From Zelopaecilomyces penicillatus (lineage: Eukaryota > Ascomycota > Sordariomycetes > Hypocreales > Pseudodiploosporaceae), in assembly GCA_005765155.1 (NCBI GenBank), contig VCCP01000001.1, forward strand, positions 6,386,001 through 6,450,000: a stretch of DNA of 64,000 nt, read 5' to 3'. The translations under genes and the position numbers were made by a program. The notes below the pieces were generated by a model, which ran no database searches, was not told the origin of the DNA, and saw only the letters and a list, made by a program, of their open reading frames with translations. Shown piece by piece: positions 23,269 to 33,274 of this stretch; position 1 is the first letter of the stretch, and each line of letters opens with the position of its first letter.

Positions 23269-23439
23269 GTATGTGGTTAAACCTTCCTTACCCTCGCGCC
23301 CTCTGTTCCCCTACTGCCGTGTCTGTGTCTGTGTTTGTGTGGCATGTGTATCCCGTTGCTGCAGCTCCACAGCTCGTGTTGCGCAAACGCCATTTGAATC
23401 CCTTGGCTAATCCTTCTCCCTCGGGGGTTTCTGTAACAG
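23269..23439 (+). other. Probable 5'-UTR intron of the MNN10-type gene
   Basis: A donor GTATGT and an acceptor TAACAG bracket 171 bases, with a CTAAT branch-like word near 23406. Removal leaves the leader joining 17 bases before the ATG at 23457. This was deduced from consensus only; the segment is not needed for any reading frame. Confidence 0.45.
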
Positions 23440-23456
23440 GCACACCCGCTGACCCA

Positions 23457-24968
23457 ATGTCCCTCTCCCGGAGTCCATCACCTGTCCCTGGTGGTGGATG
23501 GTCCAGTCCTGGTCTGAATCTCAACAGCGGCAGGTCAAGTCCCATCACCACCAGCAGCGGTCCCGTGTCTTGGGAGTCGACCAAGATGAGGAAACATGGC
23601 CTCAACGGCTACCCATCGTTCTCAACACACAACCAAGGTTTCTTCACACGACATATGAGACGCATTTCGAGTAGCTTGCCCCGGTTCAATTCCGGCCTGG
23701 GCATCTACCAAGAGAAGGACAAGCCGGTGCGCAATCAATGGCCTGGCCAGAACGTACCGATACTCGGCAGATTGATTAGACTGATATCCACCATTTATGG
23801 ACGGATGGGAAGGGGGGTCAAGCGTGGGTTGGTGTTTGCCATCATCCTGACCCTCTGCATTGTCGTATTCTACACAACTCGTGAGTTCTTCCTTGATCTA
23901 TCTTACAGCTTCCTTGAGAGGCTTTGGGGCTGACCTTAGACAACCCAGCTCTCGTTTATTATTGGCGGAGATCATCATGGGGTGGCAATGGACAGAAGTT
24001 CGTTGTCATTTTGGCAGCCAATGTTGGTGGAGGCGTCATGGAGTGGAAGGGTGCCCGAGAATGGGCCATCGAACGTGACAGTGTGCGCAACAAGCGCAAA
24101 TACGTCAAGAATTGGGGCTACGATCTGGAAATCGTGGACATGAAGACAAAGAAGCGATATGCACACGAATGGCGAGAAAGCTGGGAAAAGGTCGATTTTA
24201 TGCGAAACGCCCTGAGGAAGTATCCTAATGCTGAATGGTGAGGATATTGACATTCCACAAGTTTTGCCTCATTTGCGCATCACGACTAACTCTTGTAGGT
24301 TCTGGTGGCTTGATTTGAACACTTACGTTATGGAGCCTTCCTACTCTCTGCAAAGCTACCTGTTTGATAATCTCGAGCGCCATGTTTACCGCGATATCAA
24401 CCATTATAACCCCTTGAACATTTCTCACCCATTCACCGAAGAATACCTGGATCCCGCCGCACGAAGCCCTGTTGGGGATGGCGATATCAGCTCGGTCAAT
24501 CTTGTTCTATCCCAGGACTGCTCTGGTTTTAACCTGGGCTCTTTCTTCGTCCGGCGGAGCGTGTGGGCCGAGCGTCTTCTGGACATTTGGTGGGACCCAG
24601 TCTCATATGAGCAAAAGCACATGGAGTGGGAGCACAAGGAACAAGATGCCCTCGAACAGCTGTATAAGAATCATCCTTGGATTAGACAGCATACGGGATT
24701 CCTACCACAGCGAATGATTAACAGCTTCCCCCCTGCTGCCTGTGCAGACGGATCGGGTAAGAATAACAGCAGGATACACTATAACGAGCACGACCGTGAC
24801 TTCGTTGTCAATATGGCTGGATGCGAATGGGGCCGCGACTGCTGGGGAGAAATGTACCATTACCGAGAGTTCAGCTACTGGCTCAATCGCAATCCTTGGG
24901 AGCTTTTCAAGGAGGAGCTTATTGCCCCTCTTTGGTTCAAGATGACCGGCCAGCGGGTCAAGCTATAA
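23457..24968 (+). CDS. MNN10: GT34 alpha-1,6-mannosyltransferase, Golgi mannan polymerase subunit MNN10-like
   Basis: Three exons (23457-23880, 23940-24237, 24299-24968) give 463 residues. It is a type II membrane protein: a Ser/Pro-rich cytosolic tail of about 117 residues, a transmembrane anchor at about 118-139 (GLVFAIILTLCIVVFY), a short stem, then a GMA12/MNN10 catalytic domain. Family landmarks include KFVVILAANVGGG, the nucleotide-sugar/Mn site region WFWWLDLNTYVMEP near residues 241-254, QDCSGFNLGSFFVRRS and the C-terminal NMAGCEWGRDCWGEM. Splicing at 24237/24299 rebuilds the Trp of EWFWW. By family it sits in the cis-Golgi M-Pol II complex and extends the alpha-1,6 mannan backbone of N-glycans. 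The start was chosen as the first ATG after a plausible leader intron; an upstream in-frame extension is low in similarity to the family and probably untranslated. Confidence 0.92.
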
Positions 24969-27900
24969 CCCGACTCCATGAGCTATCGCAGACCCGGAGC
25001 GAAGAGAGCCGCTCTGGATTGGGCATCTGCAACTGATGAAAAAAATCTTCTTCTTTTGTCGACAAAAGGGGTGTCGACATGTTGTATTCCTGCAAGACAG
25101 ATTGCAGTCGATTTTGCTTGTTGTATGGGCATTTGGACTTGATTGTTTAAACATTAGAGAAATACCCCCTTCTGCATTGGTTGGACGGAGTGGTTGACGA
25201 TAACGTGGGACCACATTGAAACGAGACTATATGAACAGCATGGCATTCAGGCTGAAGAAACCAAGCATGGCCGGTGGATTAAAAAAAGCTGCTAAGCCCT
25301 TTCCTGCGTTGAGCGGTGGTCAGCTCAGCAACAGTTACTACGGCGGATAGCATGTGTGAGGAAACGAGAAGCGCCAAGCCGAATTGTGTCTGAAGCAATA
25401 TGGATATGGTTTCAAGTCAGGTGAATGCCGAGTTGGGGAAAAGTCATGATTTCGTGATGCATGAGGCGCCATCGAGTGGCCCTATTGAGGCGTTGTTCAA
25501 ATTTTAATCTCGAATGGGTTCTAGGGACATGTTTTTTTTGCAACATGTTTCCTGTGTATTCTTGGGTATATATTCAGAAACATAGGTTTCTTTTAGATGA
25601 TGTTGGCATTTCATAATAAACACGGGGCATGTTTAATGATTACTTGAGATGCTAGTTCTTTCTCGCATATGTGAATGATGATGAGATGTCGATGGGCTTG
25701 CGAGAGACTGGTTCACTTGGTGAATATGCAACGTGATGAACAAAGTGATGCTTGATTGGATCGGGTGGTTATGTTAAACCAACCGAGGGAATTTCGACGA
25801 CATATATAATAAATACATATTTGCATCTTCTATGGGAGAATCCTTAGTACCTCCCAGTACTCGCGTTTAGTCATGCCTTGGTAAATATGGCTGCTGTGTG
25901 TACTTTATGCATTGCTATACATCAGCTCTTTTATAAGGGGTGAAGGATCGAGAAGCGTCAAGTCCTTTGACGATCAAACGGACGAAATCGCATCCCTGCG
26001 GAAGAGACTCGAGGAAAGATAACCGAGAACCGTAGTCCTAGATGGTTGTACCAAGCCTATCAGGCTTGCAGATGTTATTTTAGCTTGAAACGTGGTGGAT
26101 GGGATGAGAACGGCTGATCTGGTCGAGCACGTTTTCGGTTAACGTGGATGAGAAGGAAGGATCATCATGATGCGGAGAATAAGGTAGCGTAGAATATGAG
26201 TACAACGTTAGAGCACAGACGCACACCAACGGATATACCAACCAACAGACTGTGCATGTAATGCGGAAGAAAGGGGAAGCGGATGAAAGGAACATCACGT
26301 ACTCTTCCGAATCCCCTCTTACGACGCTTTTTGACCTCTGTGTCAATTGTGATGCGTGATGTGGCGTTTGTATTATTCAGGGTGAATGACGAGGCCTACT
26401 GATTACGTGTAAGTGGATGGGAGGGACCCTTTGAAAATTACCCGCCCAGGGGAGTACAAGGGTCCACCTCGACTTGGATTAAGCGCTGGGGAGACAACCA
26501 GCACAGGTACCAATTAGTCGCCGCGTTGCTTGGCAGGGCGGCTAAATCTTGATGTCTGCCCCCCCTGACTGAGTTGACGGCATTGAACATTTCCGGATAT
26601 TGTTAATATGGACCGATGTGGAGTTTGTACAAGGGAATTGTTGATGTTCATATTTCTTTGTTTGATATACAATGGTTATTCTTCGATCAAGTTGTTTATG
26701 CAGACATGGTTGAATGAAGTTCGAGTAAGTTAAGACAAAACTTCTGCCCATCTGGGAGTGCGAGCATGAGGAACATTGAATTCACTATGGCGGTCTGAGT
26801 CAATTCTTCCCGAGGCGGTCGGTACCTGCCCAGGTTCGCTCGGACTTTGCATAGCCAGTTCAAACACCAAGTCGACAGACAGTGCAAGTTGAGTGAGGTA
26901 GAGTTGCGTATAAATAAACGTCTTGTTATCGAACCTGTGATCTTTTTTCAATAAGGAAAGGCTCGGTCCATGACTTGCAGTCGTGCTTTGACCTTTGCTG
27001 GGGGGGCTAAAGAAAAAACCTTCATGCGGCGATCGTAGAAACACAAAAAAACCAAACAGAATGCCTAGACAAAGATATGGGGAAGCAGCCTGTTGGTTGG
27101 TTGGTGACATGTTTCAAAACATTTTCCGTCCCCATTGTAGGCGCATATACGGATGCGCACTAGGAGGGTTTGGAGGCCCCCCCCCTCAAGGCTATTCGCC
27201 CAGTTAGAGGTGTTAGCACCCCCCTGGGCGGGCCAGGCACAAGGCACAGGCACACAAGCACAGGGTACCACTGAGCTTTGAAAGTCCATCTCCCGCTCTC
27301 GATTGGCCGGGTCTTGTTGACGCTACTGTCTCAGCATTTTTTGGCGCTGGCTGCTTCCCAAGCCGACGACAAAAGACGACAGACGACAGACGACGACGCA
27401 TCCATCAGCGTAAAGCCATACTACCGTGCGGTACATACACACACATACATACGAAGTGTACAATATCCGAATGCGGCATGTCGCCGGGATTCGCTCGTCT
27501 GCCAGAACCGGGGAAGAGGTTAGGCTGCCAAGCAGTTGGGCGGCTCTTAGGCCAGGGGTACCTTAGTACTACAGCACTACTAACACCCACTGTAGTGTAG
27601 GTGGTGTAGGTGCAGTTACACTGGGCTGTAGCGGCTGTTCGGCACTTCGTCCTCCATGTCCGGGGCAGCTCGAGGCCGCAAAAGAAAGGACTGGCGGGAA
27701 TCATGGGTTGGTTGGTATTAGACGGCAATTCAAACAACCAGAGACATTGGTTCCCGTATTTAGACGGGCTGCGTGCCCCCAAGTCTCCCCATGCCTCCCT
27801 CTTTTTTTTTTCCTTTCCCTATCACCAACTCTCTCCCTCTGTTGCGTTTCGTTGTCTCGTCGCCTCGCGTCCTTTTGGCGCGTCAGTCTCTCCCTTTCCG

Positions 27901-28425
27901 CTCTCGCTGAGCTTTCCAGTCCCTCGAGGCCGTTTAATCCTTCCGGCATCTGGCTGTTTGCTCTTCAAGACACCAACCACAATCCTTGCTCATATTCGGG
28001 ACCAGCTTTTGTTCAGTTCAGTCTGTTGTCATCTATTGTTCATTTTTGTTTGCAGTGTCTGGGCTAGAACTTTCAGAAATTGTTCAGTAGCATATATCAA
28101 GTAGCATCTCTCTCTTGGCTGCTCGGTTCTCTCTTTTCGACTTACCATAACACCATCTCGGTTCTTGATTCCTGCCCTGGCGGCTAGGTTCAACTCATTC
28201 TCTATATCTTGCGACGATATACAACAAAAACATTCCTTTTCCGTCGAATTCGACTCACGCAGCATTCATCCTCGCTACTGTGACTGGTTCACATACAGCC
28301 CTCAATACACAATTCACTGAAGGAGATCAACCACTCACTCATAATCAAGTCTCTCTTCATTCCACGACTGCCCCTCTTCATATCTTCCCTCAAGAAGCCC
28401 AGAAGCAAGAAAAATTACAGCAAAA
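24969..28425. other. Gene-free spacer upstream of the GH16 gene
   Basis: 24969-25650 is likely the 3' UTR of the mannosyltransferase gene and beyond. 25650-27500 has no recognised coding unit. 27780-28425 is pyrimidine-rich, with a run of T at 27801-27811, and ends in a long C/T-rich leader with the favourable context GCAAAAATG at the GH16 start. Open frames in this leader are compositional artefacts. Confidence 0.5.
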
Positions 28426-29547
28426 ATGCATTTCTCAACTCGCACAGTCGCTGCCCTCGGCGCTCTCTTGGCCAGCCAAGTCGCCGCCCAGGGCAAATCC
28501 ACTTACACCATCGATACTGTATACGACTCGACCAACTTCTTCACAGACTTCGACTTCTTCTCCGCTGAAGATCCCACTCACGGATACGTCGAGTATGTCG
28601 ACAGCCAAACAGCCAACGCCGAGGGTCTTGCCGGCCTATCCTATGGCGGCATCTACATGGGCGTTGATACTGTTACTATGAACCCCCCCAAGGGCCGCAA
28701 GTCAGTTCGCGTCACCTCACAGAAAGCCTTTACTCATGGCCTTTTCATCGCCGACATTGCCCATATGCCCAGTAGCACTTGTGGTGTGTGGCCAGCGTTC
28801 TGGATGTTTGGCCCTGAATGGCCCACCTCTGGTGAGATTGACATCATCGAGGGTATCCATACGCAGACCACGAACAGCATCACCCTGCATACCGGTCCTG
28901 GCTGCTCCATGACGAACGAGGGAAGCCTCACCAAGACCAACCTCACCCAGTCAGACTGTAACAGCCCTTCTGGATGCGGCCTAAACACCAAGGATAACCA
29001 GAACTATGGTGATGGCTTCAACGCTATTGGCGGTGGAGTCTACGCCACGGAATGGACCTCGCAGTACATTGCGGTCTGGCACTTCCCTCGCACCAATATT
29101 CCTGCCGATATCACCGCCGGAAACCCTAACCCTGCCAACTGGGGCCTGCCCTCAGCCAAGTTCGTGGGTAACCAGGGATGTGACATTGACTCGCACTTTA
29201 AGAACAACAACATTGTCTTTGACATAACCTTTTGTGGTGACTGGGCTGGCCAGCCAAGCATCTGGAACGCCAACGCTGAGTGTTCCGCTCTGGCCCCTAC
29301 GTGCAAGGACTTTGTTGCCGGCAACCCGGCCTCATTCTCCGATGCCTATTGGGTAGTCAACACTGTCAAGGTGTACCAGCAACCCACGGGCGGAAACTCC
29401 CCCCCGCCAGACAATGGAGGATATCCTCAGCCCGGCGATGGATCTCCCCCTCCAGGTGACGGATACCCCCAACCGGGCGACAAATACCCGCAACCTGGCG
29501 GTCCCTATGTCAAGCGGGAGTCGGTTGCCAGGTCCTTCCGGGCATAA
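28426..29547 (+). CDS. Secreted GH16 endo-beta-glucanase (laminarinase / mixed-linkage glucanase type)
   Basis: A single exon of 373 residues. The signal peptide is about residues 1-21 (cleavage near SQVAAQ). The catalytic GH16 strand GEIDIIEG places Glu137 as nucleophile, Asp139 as helper and Glu142 as acid/base (E-x-D-x-x-E). WPAFWMFG just before it and NSITLHTGPGC after it are typical of the fungal endo-1,3(4)-beta-glucanase subgroup. The domain ends near residue 320 and is followed by a Pro/Gly-rich tail with repeated YPQPGD/SPPPGD units and a Lys-Arg dibasic site before the last ten residues. No GPI signal is evident. The likely substrate is beta-1,3 or beta-1,3/1,4-glucan in the fungus's own wall or in plant or fungal material; the sequence alone does not tell which. 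The leader is long and pyrimidine-rich. Confidence 0.95.
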   Translation: MHFSTRTVAALGALLASQVAAQGKSTYTIDTVYDSTNFFTDFDFFSAEDPTHGYVEYVDSQTANAEGLAGLSYGGIYMGVDTVTMNPPKGRKSVRVTSQKAFTHGLFIADIAHMPSSTCGVWPAFWMFGPEWPTSGEIDIIEGIHTQTTNSITLHTGPGCSMTNEGSLTKTNLTQSDCNSPSGCGLNTKDNQNYGDGFNAIGGGVYATEWTSQYIAVWHFPRTNIPADITAGNPNPANWGLPSAKFVGNQGCDIDSHFKNNNIVFDITFCGDWAGQPSIWNANAECSALAPTCKDFVAGNPASFSDAYWVVNTVKVYQQPTGGNSPPPDNGGYPQPGDGSPPPGDGYPQPGDKYPQPGGPYVKRESVARSFRA

Positions 29548-30203
29548 AGGTTGAGATGGAAACGCAATCGGGGCAGGGAGACAATATGTGTATTTGATTA
29601 GTTCAAGGGGCGTCTAAGGGGTATTTTTTTTTCTATGCGTGGAGTTTTTGGCATGGAGGGGTTACAAGTCATGATTGCATGTGATTGCAGCGATATAAAC
29701 CGGCATCTTGTTTTCTTACTTCTTCTGTAGATATGTTTGCATGCCGATTGACCCAGGGACAAGCACGGCTCACGGCTCACGGCTCTTATCAAGGGTATAG
29801 AGAGAGGCAAATATCTTATCTTTATTCCAAGTACTCTAAGATCCATTGTGTCGTGAATGCTCTAGTGTAGGATACTCGGAAGCTTGAGCAACCGGATAGC
29901 GGCAAGGTTGTCGTTGTTGTTGTTACACTTAATACTGCTTACTGCCTTGGGTAAGGGTAGCAGTAATGAATAGTAGTTGTGCTTGGCGGTAACATTAGCG
30001 CTACCATGACGGGCCAGACTAATATGACGCAGCCAATTTACCTACCAATGTCACAACCAACAACTCGCCCACTTTACAACAACAAACATCCACACACCAC
30101 TGTTTAAAAGCCCCAAGCCAACTTTCAGCCTCTCCCGTCCTTCATCGCATAGTAGTCCTTGTAACAATTCGCAACCGCCACAAAACCAGAACGAACCGTC
30201 AAC
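29548..30203. other. Spacer: GH16 3' end and promoter of the MAPEG-like gene
   Basis: The sequence is mixed. A GGCTCAC tandem triplication lies at about 29768-29785 and a short GTT run at 29909-29923. A TTTAAAAG TATA-like word at about 30106 lies roughly 100 bases before the next start codon. No coding unit was recognised. Confidence 0.45.
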
Positions 30204-30915
30204 ATGCAGTCATTCCTCGGCGTCGACATGACCAAGAACCTGTCCCTGTTTACCGTGAGTCCCCAGAAAGTAATCTACTGTCACTTTATCTCCCTCCCCC
30301 CCGCCCCCTCTCTCTCTTTTGTCTCACTCTATCTTCTGAATTTATTTGACAGCGAAACCTATGCAAATTCAATACATTTGGCTAACAAAACATCATAGAT
30401 ACCCGCTGCTTTGGTGACGTGTATGATTCCCAACATCTGGGGTGTTGTTCTTGTCGGCAAGTCTTACGACAATGCGTATCCTCGAAACCTGCGAGACAGA
30501 GTTTCTGGCGACGAGAATCTAGAAAAAGCTGTGAGCAAAAGCCACCCGAAAGCCGGGGATCTATTAATTATAAAAGAGAAAAAGAAAAATCCTCCTAATT
30601 CATCTTCTTCTTTCCCCCTTCTAGCGTAAACAAACCTTCTCCCGTGCCAAGAGCGCCTCTGAGAATGGCTTCGAGACACTCGGCTTCTACGCGGCCGCCG
30701 TCGTCGCCGCAAACCATGCAGGGCTTGACGCGGGCACCCTGAATGCGCTGAGCATCGGCTACATTGTCTCTCGTCTGGCTTACATCTTTGCGTATATTGT
30801 GCTGGGAGCTAACCGGAAGCTTGCTGTGTTGAGGAGTCTGGCTTGGATGGTGGGCGTGGGCTGCACTATGCTGCTGTACGTCAAGGCTGGGTTGGTGTTG
30901 ATGGCAGATGCGTAG
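30204..30915 (+). CDS. MAPEG-family small integral membrane protein
   Basis: Three exons (30204-30254, 30399-30530, 30625-30915) give 157 residues, the usual MAPEG length. About four hydrophobic segments are visible: residues 17-36, 76-95, 100-122 and 129-152. The stretch from Arg-Ala-Lys-Ser-Ala-Ser-Glu-Asn to Glu-Thr-Leu-Gly-Phe resembles the conserved basic/Asn/Glu motif after the first loop of the family. MAPEG members include microsomal glutathione transferases and eicosanoid enzymes; many fungal members are uncharacterised, so substrate and activity are not assigned. Both introns are phase 0 with good donors (GTGAGT, GTGAGC) and acceptors (ATAG, CTAG). The first exon is only 17 codons and is easily missed. 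Confidence 0.85.
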
Positions 30916-31256
30916 GCCCCCCGTCCCATGTTCCCGTATAAAAAGAGAGGGTATGGGCAGATGGCGCGTCTTTGGTCTGGTTTGTTTGTTGCATTTTGAT
31001 TGAAGACTTTTGACATATATACCTAAGACTAGAGGGAAACATGAGATTTAGAACAGCGGAGAAAAATGAATGACACAGCAACATACAGCATGTATTGATT
31101 TATTTCTTTTGATTCTCGAAAGGTAGAATGAAAGAAACTCGTTAAACGGCTTGAAAAGCCCTGCTAGAACAAGAAGCGACAGAGATAGCAACGTTGCCAT
31201 CTTTATCTCATGAGACCTCGACGTCCCGTCCCTTGTATGACGTTGTTGGGGTGCAT

Positions 31257-31311
31257 ACAAGCAAACAAGCAAACAAACAAACAAACAAACAAACAAACAA
31301 ACAAACAAACA
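31257..31311. repeat. (AAAC)n microsatellite
   Basis: About a dozen near-perfect CAAA units lie in tandem, interrupted once or twice by CAAG near the left end. Likely length-variable. Confidence 0.95.
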
Positions 31312-31340
31312 CATCCTCCACCTAGTCTCCACATATTCAT

Positions 31341-31370
31341 ACTCACTCAATCACTCAATCACTCAATCAC
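31341..31370. repeat. Tandem CAATCACT octamer array
   Basis: The words ACTCAATC repeat about three times in a row, preceded by ACTCACTCA. A short minisatellite-like array in the spacer. Confidence 0.85.
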
Positions 31371-31394
31371 ATATTCTCTCTATTTTATCTCTTG

Positions 31395-31426
31395 CCGCTT
31401 CACCCGCTTCACCCGCTTCACCCGCT
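31395..31426. repeat. Tandem CTTCACCCG nonamer array
   Basis: Three consecutive CTTCACCCG copies form a perfect nonamer array less than 30 bases from the preceding octamer array. Confidence 0.85.
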
Positions 31427-32413
31427 GGCCACGCCTCTGTGGCACACCTGAAATGTATTGGCGCCAATGGGTTTCCCCCAACAATCAGCTCTTATGGACA
31501 GACGAACGATAAAGTTTTGAATGAACAAGATGCTGTATATGTCTACGTAATGCTCTCAGCCATGTCACGCGCAGAGAAACTACTTTACACAGGACTATTT
31601 GATCTAGTCTGTGTCATATCTCTGAGTTCAAAAACACTACGCACATCTTCTCTCTTTCCAACAGCTCTTTGAATGAGAGAGACTATGATGCCTTAAAATA
31701 TCCTATCTCTAACAAATTAAAGTGATGAATAGAGTCTCATAGCTAAAATACATGAGTGAGCATATAATTTCTCCTGACCCCCTTTTGCATTGTTACCGCT
31801 CTATCGTTTGAACCAGGTATCACGGCAGCCAAGGGAAATTGCTCAGCCTCAACCCCCCCGTACGTACATACATATACAACACACGCACATAACACAACAC
31901 TAATCACCGGTCTGACCGTCCACAAGAAACGCAACAGGCTGGCTAGTATGGGGAGGGACATGTCACGGGCTGTTATCATTAGCTTGCTGCGTGGACATTA
32001 CTTTGAATCACTGCACGTCTCCAACCTGGGTGGTCCAGCAAAGCTGAGTAGGTAGGTGAGGATATGATATCGGAATCATATGGGACTGGGGCGGCCATGA
32101 AGGAAAAACGATGGTGATTCATTCCCTCTAGATGTTGTCTGGTGGATGATCTTGGGCTGCCTCCCCCTAGTGTCTCTCTACTTTCATAATTATATAAGAT
32201 GGGAGAAGGTATAGTGTCAAGTTCGCTCACACTTATTTCCTTTGGCTAACATTATCCCAAAAAAAAACTGGCCATTCTTCATCGTCAGTTTACCTCAATA
32301 GCTACAAGCTCTCATTATCATCACAACTCATACATCTATAACACCTTTTCATCCTTCTACGGAACATCAAAACACGTCTTAAACCAAACAAACACAAAAC
32401 AACAATAACAACA

Positions 32414-32728
32414 ATGAAGGCATCGCTAAATCATCTACTTCTCCTCCTAGCTGTGCCCTCCATGGCAATGGTGGTCCCAAATGCAAGCTGGGGAGGATTC
32501 AGCACGCCATCAAACCCAAGCATCTTGACCACGCTCATCACCGTGGCGCCGAGCAGCCCTGACCGTACCTCTGTTCATTGCGACGCCGCATACTGCAAGG
32601 ACGGCACGTCTTATTGCCACTTCTGGGCCGGCGCCACCACGTGGAACCCAACTATCGGGCCCGTCCCGGGCGAGATGCAGACTGTTCTAGGCGCTTGTGG
32701 AGTTCTCGCGGCACAACCAACAGCATAG
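32414..32728 (+). CDS. Small secreted cysteine-containing protein, function unknown
   Basis: A single exon of 104 residues with good initiation context (ACAACAATG). Residues 1-19 form a clear signal peptide (basic Lys, Leu-rich core, Ala-x-Ala-like end). The mature part of about 85 residues has four cysteines: VHCDAAYCKDGTSYC supplies three, and GAC near the end the fourth, allowing two disulfides. Between them, WAGATTW and GPVPGE look like conserved fold elements of a family of small secreted fungal proteins I have seen in Sordariomycetes, though no function is known to me. It could be a cell-surface or effector-type protein. The gene stands alone between repeat-bearing spacers. Confidence 0.75.
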   Translation: MKASLNHLLLLLAVPSMAMVVPNASWGGFSTPSNPSILTTLITVAPSSPDRTSVHCDAAYCKDGTSYCHFWAGATTWNPTIGPVPGEMQTVLGACGVLAAQPTA

Positions 32729-33274
32729 GTTGTTGAACTCGCCGAAGTGGGTGCGCAACATCTGTGCTCTACGTGAATAGGAGAGAGCGTGAGCGGGAAT
32801 GAAGAGAGGAGCAGAGAGTGGAAGGCCGGTTGGGGAGATGTGCCTTTCAGGGATGGTGGGGGGCAGAAGCCTGGCTGCAGTTGGACAGGCGTGCAATAGG
32901 AGTTGCGGATATTTGAATTCCTGTCTTATTATATTGCGTGGATTTGTTGATAACATACAGTAGGTTTAAATCAAGGTATTCACGCCATCTTTTGCCGTTT
33001 AGGATTTTATCTCACAACATTAGATGATAATAGATCAGAAGTGAGGCTGATATACCCGACTCCAGGATAAAACGCACAAATATTATTGTAGTCATGTTAA
33101 TTAGTCCACCCATATATGAGCCCAATTTGTTGCATACTCATATCGCTCCGTAGTATCAGGTCCTAAACATGGGCATGAAGTCCCCCAAAAAAGAGTATGG
33201 AAAATCGAAGATGTTCGGGTTATCCAATACAAATCTAACCAAATATGTTTGGTGTTCCGATTGAAAGGTGCTGA
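32729..33274. other. Convergent spacer between the small secreted protein and sugar transporter genes
   Basis: A/T-rich sequence between two convergent genes, consistent with paired 3' UTRs. No coding unit was recognised. Confidence 0.5.

Larger units (their letters stand above)
18456..23456. other. Five-kilobase region without a recognisable protein gene
   Basis: 18456-19300 is probably the promoter and 5' leader of the minus-strand membrane-protein gene; it holds CT/GA-rich runs near 18785-18803. From 19300 to about 22350 I see only short frames with no domain, no consistent splice chain and no repeat family. 22350-23456 is C/T-rich and probably belongs to the promoter and leader of the mannosyltransferase gene, with a likely leader intron at 23269-23439. 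No tRNA or transposon was seen. Confidence 0.45.
30916..32413. other. Repeat-bearing spacer before the small secreted protein gene
   Basis: The spacer holds an (AAAC)n tract and two other short tandem arrays, annotated separately, and an A/C-rich leader just before 32414. No open frame here shows domains; frames across the AAAC tract read as repeated Asn/Lys/Gln/Thr or Cys/Leu/Phe/Val and are artefacts. Confidence 0.5.

Noticed and set aside
25890..26022. Plus-strand stretch ending SFDDQTDEIASLRKRLEER before a stop, resembling a coiled-coil C-terminus
   Set aside because: It is only about 45 codons without a start, and the upstream sequence is A/T-rich with no matching exon. A chance frame or tiny relic cannot be separated here.
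27610..28104. Open frame of 164 codons before the GH16 gene
   Set aside because: It lies in a pyrimidine-rich leader, whose bias alone yields Ser/Phe/Leu/Pro frames without stops.
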